Positions 26,030-36,693 of a stretch of DNA of 64,000 nucleotides are shown here, one piece after another (positions within the stretch are counted from its first letter, which is position 1; each line of letters opens with the position of its first letter). Source of the stretch: Acanthacorydalis orientalis (taxonomy: Eukaryota > Arthropoda > Insecta > Megaloptera > Corydalidae); NCBI GenBank assembly GCA_034766995.1, contig CM068315.1, positions 4,661,236-4,725,235 of the forward strand, read 5' to 3'. The notes under the pieces were generated by a model. It was given only the letters and a program-made list of their open reading frames with translations. It was not told the DNA's origin and searched no databases. A program made the position numbers and the translations under genes.

Positions 26030-26720
26030 CAATAAATAACAACGTCCGTCGTTAAAACTGCGAAACAATAGATTGAAAACATGAAACTCGTTTCCGTGTT
26101 CGTTTCCGGCGCTCACTAACGGAATAACGTCGTTCGACTGGACAATTATCGGATGACAATCGTGATCGCAAATCTAAAACATTAGACGATAATTACGAGC
26201 GAATGCAGACAAAACAACAAGACATACGCTCAAACAAAATAATCACAATAGATTTTAATGATTCATTACCCATTAACGCAACGCTCGTATCATTGCTCCG
26301 TGTATCAGCGATCAGATAACATTATATAACAGCCGATGTTTAACAATGCTCTCGTAACATTTCCGAACGACAATGGTTGTTATTGTGCACTGTAATTACA
26401 GTACATATTCAAGAAGCTGAGCTTCATATTCGCAAAGTTCGCGACGAATCGAGCGTTAGTTGTAGTTGGGCTTAGTTTGGTGCGTGGAATGGGAACGAGT
26501 CGAGCTGATGGCAGTCAAATAAATCGAGCACGGAACGTTACTAAATGAGTGTACTTTGTAAGTTTCTAAGTTTCCTTAGATGTAGACGTTCGCCTATTGC
26601 CGTTACGTTCCTTTGTCGTTAAACGCGAATTTATTTTACATAATAATCAGTGGGCGCGGTGCTCAAAAGTTCAATGCGCGCTGAAAGAAAAAGTAAACAG
26701 ATTCCAGTGATTTCACCTTT
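26030..26720. promoter_or_regulatory. GC-richer island with homeodomain-type sites, candidate enhancer or promoter
   Basis: About 690 bp of CpG-containing, repeat-free DNA in an AT-rich desert. It has several TAAT-core stretches (GATAATTACGAGCG near 26190; TTTTAATGATTCATTACCCA near 26255), a TATATAA at 26333-26339, and a strong splice-donor-like TTTGTAAGT at 26555-26563. I see no coding frame. It could be a distal enhancer or the first, non-coding exon of a + strand gene with a long intron. The assignment is inference from composition and motifs. Confidence 0.35.
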
Positions 26721-27088
26721 TTGTTTTCCTTATTTCGAAGGATGCAACGATTCGGATAATCATTTCAAGTGTGAAATTTAGTTAAGAGCTTTTTACTTCA
26801 TGAAAAGTAATAAAAATCAAAGAATACGTCTGACAGTAATAAATCAAAATATTCCTCTCGGCTACTGAATAATACATACATTTACAGTTAAGATTGTGGT
26901 GTGTATGCCATGACTGAAAACAAATACATATTCTTTAGTTCAACACATGTATTTAATCCAAATAATACATGTTTCTGTTTTTTATGTAAATCATTTCAGA
27001 ATTTTATTAGATTTATGCTTTATATTCTCTCATTGAAAGAAGATATCTGTTAAATTCAATTATTGGCATATGTTTTATATTTAGTTTT

Positions 27089-27122
<34 letters not shown>

Positions 27123-27224
27123 CTCCAAAACTGACATTTTATAAAGATTATTAATGTAATCGGATTCCAGTTTTGATAAAATGTTGTGTTTCTTTGTCAT
27201 TTTATACATCTTCATCTATAGGGC
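26721..27224. other. AT-rich interval, nothing recognised
   Basis: Ordinary AT-rich sequence with a (TA)n tract at 27089-27121. Confidence 0.5.
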
Positions 27225-27620
27225 AAGGTGTTGTTAATTAAGCACAATGAAATATTCTTCTATTAAGTTATATTTTAGTATCTTCTACAGATTTGTATGC
27301 TCGTAACACTTTTTTATCAACTTAAGGCAAAAAACTGAAATTATCCATTGAAAAATACATTTTTTTCCATAAATAAGTTCTCTAGAAGTACTAATATCAA
27401 TCTTTTCATCTACTAAAACATATTCTGGATCATTTTTATTATCACATTCCACTGTTTTTGTTAGTACTTGTTTTAAGGGCTGAGTAAAATCTTAAAAATT
27501 TCTGCCAATTATCATCACACTTAAGTTCATACGTATCTGTTGTAATATGTGGTGGTATGAATGCTTGATCAATAATTTCAAGAAGTGCATCACTAAGAGA
27601 ACTTTGATCTTGTTCGAAAG
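27225..27620 (-). pseudogene. Decayed coding segment of an unrecognised protein
   Basis: The - strand reads as protein in pieces. One frame (about 27618 to 27478) gives 48 open codons including SLSDALLEIIDQAFIPPHIT and ELKCDDNWQKFLRFYSALK. A one-base shift then continues for 38 codons with QVLTKTVECDNKNDPEYVL and DEKIDISTSRELIYG. A further shift, with stops, gives VDKKVLRAYKSVEDTKI (about 27300). Codon-like composition, acidic/aromatic mix and continuity across shifts argue for a once-real coding sequence rather than chance. No transposase motif is seen and I do not recognise the protein family. It may be a processed or duplicated gene fragment. Confidence 0.5.
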
Positions 27621-27870
27621 GTAATCTTTAATATATATATATATATAAAATCACATCTAATGTCTCCTTATTAAAAAAAAATGTAATGAAATGTTGTTGT
27701 ATGTTGTTTGTAAATGAAATGTCGCCTTATTAAAAAAATGTCTTTTTATTTTCATGGTAACTTTTCTGTCAATTCAGTAAATATGACTGATTTTGAAAAA
27801 TTCTACATATTTTAGTTAGAGCTTGAGCAAAACACTGAAAGAAAAGACATTTTTAAATAGTGAACGTGAC

Positions 27871-27914
<44 letters not shown>

Positions 27915-28091
27915 TGTTTGTGTGTGCACGTGTGTTTGTGTCTTTTAGTGAGAGAAAAATAATATAGAAAACGAGATGAGAAACTATAATCTACGTTCAT
28001 ATGATTATTTATTTATAATAAATCTTATTAACTTAAATAAAGTAACAAAAACGTCTTATGTTTCTTTTCCCATTATATTTCACTCACATTT

Positions 28092-28374
28092 CAATCGAAG
28101 ACAAGAATAATGCCTTTTTCCAATGTTTTTTCTTTTTCGCTCCGGTTTGTATTCATCTATCACAAAGTCTTTAGGTAGCCAATCAGTGTCATTTCGAGTG
28201 CACACTTTCACTGCTTCCCTCATTATTTCGTACGAACGTCACATTGTAGATACGTTTTTTTTTCTTTCTATGTAACGTTGGTTCGATTGAAATATCATGA
28301 CACCAAGCAGTTCGGTAATGTTGCTTGTCATTGTTATAGTATCGATTTTTCGTAAGGTATATACACTGTAAGAA

Positions 28375-28383
<9 letters not shown>
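28092..28383 (-). pseudogene. Exon-like segment with one in-frame stop
   Basis: On the - strand this segment is bounded by an acceptor (TTTCTTACAG) and a donor (GTGAGT). One frame runs through it with a single TGA: it contains SNITELLGVMIFQSNQRYIE before the stop and AVKVCTRNDTDWLPKDFVID and EYKPERKRKNIGKR after it. A homopolymer of nine A bases lies near the break. It lies on the same strand as, and upstream of, the decayed segment at 27.2-27.6 kb, so both could derive from one gene; this is speculation. The protein is not recognised. Confidence 0.3.
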
Positions 28384-28409
<26 letters not shown>

Positions 28410-29038
28410 TACGTACTTACTTCTAACAGATATACAATTAATTCTATATAGATGAAACATTTGATGATGTTGCGTTTTTAAGTACTGAAAATAATTTCTT
28501 GAGTTAATCCAAATTTGTATAAAAATGTATACATTTTTTCTTGTACAACAGAAATATTAAATATTTAATTATTTTGAAAAGGAAGATTATATATTATTTG
28601 TTTACTTATTTTATCTTAATGGAAATTTTTTCTAGAACATTATTTATTAATAAAACGTAAAATATTTGTAATTCAATGTAATTTTAATTCAGAAAATGTT
28701 AATGATCCATTGAATATGTGTATGAAGTCTGTTAACAGTTTTCGAATAAATAGCTATAGATGTGTAATGCATTTATATAGATATTTTTTGATTAGGGTTT
28801 GCAATTGGCACCTCTTACAAATTTTTGACTAAATTTATATTTATTAGATTCAATAGTTTCTGAGCTTTGCAAAATTTTCTTGTTAAATTGTTTTTGTGTA
28901 TACTTTTTAATTTCATTTATGAGTATATTTTATCACTTGTTTTAAAGTTTTATTAGCGATTCAATATTAGATAAAAGGATCCAAAATTTAGATGATACTT
29001 TTTGCTAAGGTTATTAATATTGTTACTTGTTATGGTAG
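28384..29038. other. AT-rich interval, nothing recognised
   Basis: A (TA)n(CA)n tract at 28376-28412 is followed by plain AT-rich sequence. Confidence 0.5.
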
Positions 29039-29117
29039 TCTATCTAAATGTCGACGCTAATGACCTTAGCTGTCGAAGCGTCCTAAAATTCCAATAACCA
29101 ACCATCTTTCTAAATGT
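29039..29117 (-). mobile_element. Hairpin-bearing short retroposon, copy A
   Basis: A 53-bp insert (29052-29104) is flanked by near-identical 13-bp direct repeats (TCTATCTAAATGT at 29039-29051, TCTTTCTAAATGT at 29105-29117), i.e. a target-site duplication. Read on the + strand it has the stem GACGCT/AGCGTC around the loop AATGACCTTAGCTGTCGA, followed by a tail CTAAAATTCCAATAACCAAC. The structure resembles the 3' end of a LINE or SINE copied by target-primed reverse transcription. The strand sign given treats the GGTT-rich side as the start; biological polarity is more likely the opposite. Confidence 0.65.
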
Positions 29118-29522
29118 AGAAATTCACTTTGTATTACTTTACAGTCCTTTTTGAAAATGTAAGTGACGCTACTAATTGACACTCATTAATTAGTGGTATT
29201 TAACTATAATGAAAATTATAAATATTTATTCTTATTAATAGTATTATTCAACATCATTAGGTGTTGACTTACATATTGTTGAAAAATAAGTTAAAAGAAA
29301 ATACAAAAAATCAGTAAGATAGAGATAAAAGTGAGTTGCATCTTTTATATAAATATGTATATTTTTATTCAAATGTAGAAGTTTGTATTAATTTTATTAT
29401 AGTTATTTAACTCTATAACTATATTTGATGTTGCCACTTTCATACAAACAAGATACTCATGAAAAGTCACACTTGCCAAATTGCGATGAATTATAATTAA
29501 TTTATAGACAGTACAGGGAAGT
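29118..29522. other. AT-rich interval, nothing recognised
   Basis: No repeat or coding signal is recognised in this 400-bp stretch. Confidence 0.5.
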
Positions 29523-30218
29523 TTAACACTTTACTTACCGCTTGCGAATTAAGTGTATATGTTGTCGGTTATGTCCGACTTTGCCTGTCTGCCGTCAGTC
29601 AAAGTGCAACTTTGACTAGTCAATATATATCCTGATTTATAAAATTAAAATTATATCACCTTCACCTCTATCTTCACTCCCATCTTCACTATCACTATCA
29701 TCCTTTTTTGACCCGGCCAAGAGCAGGTATACAGCCCTGAGTAGAGGTTGTACTTTGGATTTTGAATGACTGAGACCGGGCAAAATCAGACTGCCTGGTC
29801 GTCGGACTTTGCCTACGATATATATATGTAGAACCAATCTATGTGTAGAACCGACCGTCTAATTCAAGTATGGATTATCCGGTGATACTGGATGGGTTTT
29901 GTTTATCGCGTGAGAATGTGCGCTCTTAATTATAAAAATCTGCAGTTTTTTAAATAAAATGTGAAGTAGTAGTTACTGTGCATTTTAAGTGTCATGTAAC
30001 ATTATTAACAGTATGAATGAAGCCAAAGTAAAACACAGATTTCACTAACAGTAAAAAGGCAACTAATGAGAAGTTGATTAATAATAGCTTTTACGAAAAA
30101 ATCCAATAATAGGCTTCTGGTCAATAAGCGCGGTCCATGCAAATCTCATTAATAGGCTGCTAGTCAAAAAGCGCTGACGAAAAAAGTAATAATAGGATTC
30201 CGGTAGATAAAGTGTTAA
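29523..30218. mobile_element. piggyBac-like TTAA element, 696 bp
   Basis: Both ends begin with the piggyBac-type target TTAA, followed by inverted repeats TTAACACTTTACTTACCG at 29523 and, inverted at 30218, TTAACACTTTATCTACCGG. The right end has several subterminal repeats of the form AATAGG(C/A)TTC(T/C)GGT… separated by about 40-50 bp. On the - strand a 66-codon frame (29637-29837) ends in an acidic stretch SKKDDSDSEDGSEDRGEGD, reminiscent of the acidic N-terminus of piggyBac transposases. The DDD catalytic region is absent, so it is non-autonomous. Confidence 0.7.
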
Positions 30219-30267
30219 TTTGGAGCGTTAAATGTTATTTGACACATTTTATTAAGCTTTGTATATA

Positions 30268-30314
<47 letters not shown>

Positions 30315-30412
30315 CTATAAATGTGTGTGTGAGATTGTTGAACCGTTGCACGTATATTTTCTTGGAAATTTAATAAAGTTAAAAAGTTTTTTGTACTATA
30401 GCAGAAATATAT

Positions 30413-30457
<45 letters not shown>

Positions 30458-31336
30458 TAAAATACATAATGTGTTTGTTTATATATGAATCTCAACAACA
30501 CAAAAGATCTTAATTTATTTCTTTCAAAAAGAATATACACATACACGCGCCTAATGAGTGCAAACAAGTGGAACACTTAAATAACAAAAGTTTAATTTAT
30601 AAAATACATGCTTTTTTAAATTAACTTGTCAGAAAATGTCACCGCATATACGTTTGCGGAATATTTTCTGGGAATTATTAACTTTTTTTCGTACCTCGCA
30701 ATTTTTATCTCATAATTGTGTATTTAGTCTTGCAATTTACAAATCCTCTTATCGAAACACAGAAAAAAAAGTCGTTCGGAAAATGAAACCAGACAACAAA
30801 CAAAAAAACAAAATGAAGGAATGTAATGAAATTGTACATGAGATAAAATGAAACGAGAATGTTATTAGACGTGCTAGTTTCTTGACGATAGTAGAATATT
30901 TAGTCTGGTAACGTACGCACTAAATATTAAATGAAGTGTTGAAAAAAATAATATAGGTAACTTATTTTCAGTATTTAATAATGTAATCTATTAAACTACA
31001 ATTTTATATAATTATTTATAGAAACGATTTCATTGTCAGTTTTTTTCTTGTTTTAAATTACTATTTAAATGAAAGTAATTCATGTTTGATTGTATTTATT
31101 TCACTGATACTTAATTATTAACGTTGTCGATCTTAAAAATAATTCTTTGCATTAGAATACTTTAAGACTTTTTAACAGAAAACAGATTAAGAAGTGACTT
31201 TTGAATTTTCAACGTGATTTAAGAAACTTGTTTCAAATGATTGCAGATTTTTAATAAATAAAAATACTAATGGACATAAAACCAAAATTCATTAAAATTT
31301 AAGACCTTATAATTTTAATTTATATATATATATATA
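30219..31336. other. AT-rich interval with two TA tracts
   Basis: (TA)n tracts lie at 30271-30309 and 30416-30453, with a third at the border (31320-31336). A 71-codon + frame at 30636-30851 is basic at its C-terminus but has no recognisable motif and is not called. Confidence 0.5.
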
Positions 31337-31515
31337 CACCGTGTTAGTCCGAATATAAGACGAGTTTTTTTTCCATTTATTAAGAAACAAGAGTCGTCTT
31401 ATATTCGGGTCTTCAGAAGTTCAGGATGGCATGCTACTGTAAGAATTTAAAACAACATATTATCAAGTTATAAATATATATTTGTGTAATTTTGGTAAAT
31501 ATTATTTTCTATTAT
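31337..31515. mobile_element. Fold-back terminal-repeat element, truncated copy
   Basis: Starts with ACCGTGTTAG, then a perfect 15-bp inverted pair CCGAATATAAGACGA / TCGTCTTATATTCGG separated by about 29 bp, then sequence that matches the other copy at 42351-42648 read in reverse for about 150 bp (GGTCTTCAGAAGTTCAGGAT…). The second end is missing; an RTE-like LINE fragment begins right after it. The superfamily is unknown to me. Confidence 0.6.
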
Positions 31516-31529
31516 TTCTTTATTCCTAT

Positions 31530-31890
31530 TCCTTGTTTATTGGCCTCCTTCTTGTTGTTTTTTTATATTCCTTGGTTCCCAGTTGATAATTTCTCTTGTC
31601 CATCGATCGTCTTCTCTTCTTGCAACATCCCTCGCCCATTTTCATTTCAAACTCTTTACTTTTCTTATTAAATCTGTGACTCCTGTCCATTTTTATATCC
31701 ATTCTATTCTTCCCCTATCTTTTCTTGTTATTTCTAATATGCATCTTTCCATACTCATCTGTGTTGTTTGGAGTCTTTAAATGATTTTGGCATTGCACTC
31801 ATGTTTCGCTGCCGTAGCTAAAGACTGGTAGTATACACTGATCAAATACTTTTTCTCCAGAGTGGGATTGTTGATTTAAATATCAAGGCA
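31530..31890 (-). mobile_element. RTE-like LINE fragment
   Basis: The - strand encodes, across a few stops and frame changes, IFKSTIPLWRK, KVFDQCILPVFSYGSET, QTTQMSMERCILEITRKDRG, TGVTDLIRKVKSLKWKWARD and VARREDDRWTREIINWEPRN. This is the standard C-terminal landscape of RTE/BovB-type retrotransposons (…VFDQCVLPVxTYGxETW…RAMERxxLGVTLRDR…WAGHVAR…). It is 5' truncated and dead. It extends further into the reverse transcriptase than the fragment at 12.2 kb. Confidence 0.75.
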
Positions 31891-32011
31891 TATTGTCTAA
31901 TTTCATAGTGTATAAATCCAAAAATATTGGTATTTGGTATTCATTTGATCGGCTAATTAATTCTTTCATTACCTGAAGGTTAGGTTAGTAGTAGGGAACA
32001 CACACACATAC

Positions 32012-32057
<46 letters not shown>

Positions 32058-32229
32058 TTTTAAAATGTATAATATTTTTCTGGATATTCAGTGAATAAAA
32101 TACCATTAAATCTTTTTGTTTAATATTTGAAAAATAATACGCTCGGATCGTCATATAAACAATTCGTAAGAAAACATTGAAAAAAAGTTATAAGAAGTTC
32201 AGTTATCTCTGGATTCAGTATTCATCCAT

Positions 32230-32600
32230 CATAATTATTACTATCTAATCGAATAGAATGGAACTGCAGTGCGAAAGAAGACTGAAGAATATACTTTTGT
32301 TTCTTTCATCGGTGGTTTTTTACTACACGTTTCTACGGGCCGACTGACACAGACTTTTTATGCGTGTACGCGTTAAGTGTGCGGCTTTCAGCGTGTACAT
32401 GTGTGCGTGTAAGTATGTATGTATGTTCTATACATACACACAATCGCACTCATACACACACACTTATATGTGTTTATGTTTGTGTGTGTTTTTGTGACGG
32501 TGTTTGTAAACGCGCGTGACGTGATTTTAACATTTCTTCTGAGTGAAGTTTCGCCGACGGCATTGTCGTATATTATGTAACAGTTGAAATGAAAATAATG
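32230..32600. other. GC-richer island with CA/TG repeats
   Basis: Higher GC and CpG content than its surroundings (CTACGGGCCGACTGACACAG near 32334, AAACGCGCGTGACGTG near 32508), with imperfect (TG)n/(CA)n in the middle. ACGTGA/TGACGTG-type half sites resemble CREB or bHLH sites. No coding frame is recognised. Confidence 0.3.
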
Positions 32601-33092
32601 GAAAGATAAATTAAAGAAATGACAAACACAAGATGCGGTAAATGATGAAAAATTTGTGGATAAATAGCAGGTAAATAGGAACGCAATACACGGATGAATG
32701 TCGTTCTGAATTATTTATTTCGTTCACTGTCGGCAATTTGTTTTACTGTGTTAGCTTACATGTTTACGTATTTATAAATTTACTATTCATTCGTCAGATC
32801 ATCAGTTCGAATCTTATTTAATTCAAACTTACATTTATCTCAATGCTAAGGAAATTTTAAATATTTCTCTAGTTCATGAAAATTTCGATATTTTATAAAA
32901 ACGATATTATTTGAAAACGTACTATTGACAATTGTTAATTTATGCTGCATTAACAATTATTTTTTTTTCAGACAATTTAATTATAAATTAAATAGCGAAT
33001 TAAAATCATTAATAATCTCGATAAAATGTTCTGTTATGTTTATATCAAATCTAATCTTTTAGTTGTGCATATTTTCAATGTAAAAGTACAAA

Positions 33093-33139
<47 letters not shown>

Positions 33140-33170
33140 TGTTATTATGCGTTTGTATTTCTAGTTATAA
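32601..33170. other. AT-rich interval with a TA tract
   Basis: A (TA)n tract at 33096-33136 is followed after about 35 bp by the left end of a mariner. Nothing else is recognised. Confidence 0.5.
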
Positions 33171-34405
33171 TGGATAATTCCATAATTAATGCGATATTTT
33201 AATATAGTTGAAAATGGATGATGTAATACTTGCAATTATTACAATAATGATGCATATGCTATTCAATTGTATGTAATATTTTCTCAGTCTTATCGTAGAA
33301 GATTAACAGTAATCACGCAAATTTACAAGAAAAAATATAAGTAATCATGGAAGTGTCAAAAAAGCATATTAACCATATTTTGCTTTGGGGGTTTCATCAG
33401 GGAAATAACGCTACAACTGCAATGAAAAAATTGTGGGAGATTTGTAGTTCAGATGTTATTTAGCAAAGATGGTTTCAAAGATTTCGGTCCGAAACCTATA
33501 GCCTTGAAGATAAAGAAATCTCAGGTGGTTCTCAAGAGTATGATGATGAGATCCTGAAAACATTAGTGGAACAAAATTCTATTTCAACGGTAGAGTAATT
33601 AGCTAAGAAACTCAAATTAATGCATTCAACTATTCATCGACACTTGAAAATAATTGTTTAGGTTTCTAAGCTGGGTTAGTGGGTTCCACACGAGTTATTG
33701 GAAGTACTTTAAAACAAAATGTGGACATTTTCATTTCTCAACTATGTCGATTGCAAAATAATCTTTTTCTGAATAGAATTGTTACTTGTGATGAAAAATA
33801 GTTTGCTTATAATAATATTAAACGTCAAAGACAATAGTTTGACCCTAACGAAATATCATTTTCAACTGCGAAAGGAGGATTTTATCCCAAAAAAGGTCAT
33901 GTTATTTGTTTGGTGGGATATGGAACGAATTATCCATTACGAGTTATTACCAAAGAATCAAACTATCACAAAGATGTTGTATTGTCAATAAATGGTACGG
34001 TTAAAACAATCCATTGATGAAAAACAGCCAGCACTAGCTAACAGAAAAGGCGTAATTTTTTATCATGACTACGCCCTACCTCACACGGTATCCAACTTGA
34101 ATGGGTGGTTATATTCCCCATATTCCCCTGACCTAGCACCATCGGATTATCATTTGTTCCGAAGTCTCTAAAATCACATAAATAGAAAACAGCTTAATAT
34201 ATAGAATCATATCCGAAGGGAGCCCTACTCTTTCTCTAACACAAAGCCTAAAAAGTTTTATCTAGGATATTGAAGATTTAAGATTAAGATAGAAAGAAGT
34301 TGTAAATAATAACGGAAAATATATTTTGGATCTAAATTAAAACGTCAATTTTTTTCACTGTTTCAAAAATTATTTAAAAATCTGCATTACTTATGGGATG
34401 ATTAA
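33171..34405 (+). mobile_element. mariner element, irritans-like, full length but dead
   Basis: Right terminus CATTACTTATGGGATGATTAA (34385-34405) and left terminus around 33171-33193 (CCATAATTAATGCGATATTTT) are inverted relatives. The element is 1235 bp, the size of an intact mariner. The transposase would start at ATG 33347 (MEVSKKHINHILLWGF) and run to about 34340. It shows RWFQRFRSETYSLEDKE, a WVPHELLE linker, LVMKN in place of VTCDEKW (first Asp region), KVMLFVWWDMERIIHYELLP, and ANRKGVIFYHDYALPHT (second Asp). SPYSPDLAPSDYHLFRSL carries the third Asp. Several stops, shifts and a small deletion between the second and third Asp make it inactive. Confidence 0.85.
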
Positions 34406-35329
34406 ATATTTACAAATATTTCGTTAAATTATATATAGAGCAAGTAAAACGTTTTCAAATTTATATAACATATTCGCGTATGTTTACTTTTTATTCAAAT
34501 CTATATTGATTGTGAATCGAAAGAAGAAAATGATTAGTAAATATGAAAATCAATATTCATATGGAGTGTTTGACACGTGTTAAAATTATGAAAAAAACAG
34601 TAAATTTAATTTAATTAAAATTTACGAATCATTATAATTGATTGAAGACTGTTGTAATTACTTTATGCATTTAATATAAATACCAAGAGAGAGTGTCTCT
34701 ACTTAAAACAATTTTAATCAAGCTAATAATAGGTATTAGCAATCAGAAATTCAGAAATGGTTCATCCCTCTCTGTGCACACGTACACGAAGCGAACGTAT
34801 GATATCTCTTGCAACTGTCAGCGCAGTTCTTAGTGATTAATTAAAAATTTAAAGACTAATCTAGTACATTAAATCACGTCTGACCCCACCCATAATCTGA
34901 ACACATTTACTACTTGAACGTACGTGTTTTTATTACATACACAAACATTCTGCTACTCGCCGTTTACGTGCTAATAAAAACTTTAACGTTCGAATTGAAT
35001 TAACCGTTCGAAGCGTTTAAAACGTTCACTTTTATTTACTTATAAGCATGATTTATATACTGGCATGTGTATAATTTTAAGAAATAAAATTAAATAAACA
35101 CAGTTGTAATCATCATAGTAGATAAAAAGATGGGAAAGATAGTTCTTTTTATATTGAGTTCTCTTGATACTTGTTTCTTTTTTTATTTTTGTGTATAATT
35201 ATATTAAAATAATTTTTAATACAGATTTGATTTTCTTAGAAGAAAATTTTCATGATTTTTTGCTTAATATATTTTTTTTATTCGATCTATAAATTTATGT
35301 TTATTATTAGGATTTTTTTTCTGTTTTTA
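34406..35329. other. Interval with a GC-richer patch (34750-35050)
   Basis: 34750-35050 is less AT-rich, with CACACGTACACGAAGCGAAC near 34780 and repeated AACGTT-type steps (GTTCGAAGCGTTTAAAACGTT near 35010). No coding frame is recognised; it is a possible regulatory block. The remainder is plain AT-rich DNA. Confidence 0.4.
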
Positions 35330-36308
35330 AATTCGCGCGATTTCGTTGTAAGAGTTTAAATTGGGATATAAAGTAATAGAAACTGCTCGAAATATCACAT
35401 GTGTTTTTGCTGAAGGGTCAATTAGTTAACGTACAGCTTAACATTGGTTTCAAAAAATTCGTAATGGAAACGAAAGCCTTGATGATGAAGAGGGTCATGG
35501 ACGTCCTTCAGTTATAAAAAATAATGATTTAAGAAATATTATTGAATCAGACACACGTAAAGAACTCGACAGGTGACAGTAGAACTCAATGTTGATCATT
35601 CAACAATTTTTCGACATTTGAGTCTAATTAGAAAAACAAAAAATCTGGATAAACGGATGCCGTACTAAAGTAAACGAACATCAAGCAATTCGAAGGCGAT
35701 ACGAAGTCTAATCTGTGTTTCTTTTGTATAAAAAAATGATTCCTTTTTTGATTGCATTGTTACCTGCAACAATCGGAAACGTTCATCACAGTGGTTAGAC
35801 AAAGGAGAAGCATCAAAACAATTTCCTAACCCGAAGCATCATGAAAAAAAAGTTATGGTCACTGTTTGCTGGTCGGCAAGTGGCATCATTCACTACAATT
35901 TCTTAAATCCTAGTGAAACAATAACAGCAGAAAAATATCGTCAGGAAATTGAAAAAAATGCATGAGAAGAGTTGCATAGTTAATGGGTTGCATTAGTTAA
36001 TCGAAGAGGACCAATTCTTCTTCATGACAACGCCCGACTACACGCCTCACAAATCATTTTAAAAAGAGAGAATGTTTTCTACAAGGGAAGATTTTCAAAG
36101 ATCAAACATCATCTCAAATCGCTTTCGATGAATTTATTAATTCCTGGACTCCAGAATTCTATCTTGTAAGAATAAACAAACTTGTATCCCATTAGGAGAA
36201 ATGTGTGCAGGCCAATGGTATTTATGCTGATTAACAATATAATTTTTAACTGATATATGTCTATACTCGATACGTAAAAACCGCAATTATTTTTGCACCA
36301 ACCTAATA
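35330..36308 (+). mobile_element. mariner element, cecropia-like, 5' decayed
   Basis: The right terminus (36281-36306, followed by TA) reads in reverse TTAGGTTGGTGCAAAAATAA and continues TTGCGG, the cecropia-subfamily mariner end. The + strand encodes ETARNITCVFAEGSIS, HWFQKFRNGNESLDDEEG, HGRPSVIKNNDLRNIIESDT, FDCIVTCNNRK (first catalytic Asp now Asn), KKVMVTVCWSASGIIHYNFL and RGPILLHDNARLHASQ (second Asp intact). A decayed C-terminus follows. There are multiple stops and no clear left terminus. Confidence 0.85.
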
Positions 36309-36639
36309 GATTAACATAAATTGTTATCAAGTAAATATTTTCAAAAATATTTCAAAAAATGAATAAGACATACAAATAATGACATTTGAAGTTAATGCGT
36401 TCGTAGCGATATAAAAAAAAATAAAAGTGGAAAATATATGCTTCGTTTAAAATATTTCAAATTTCATCTAAATCAATTTGAACAACACGAAATGTAGTTA
36501 AGTATGAACTGAAAAAAGGTAATATGAAAAAGCCGTAAAATAAAAACGACACAGTTGCTCTACTTCATTTTATATCGCGTGTCGTTTGCGAAAAGCATAA
36601 ACACCGATTCGCATTAAATATCACATAATGTATACAAAT

Positions 36640-36693
<54 letters not shown>

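Noticed and set aside
30636..30851. 71-codon + frame with a basic tail
   Set aside because: No motif, no splice context and no similarity to any protein I know; length is within chance expectation.
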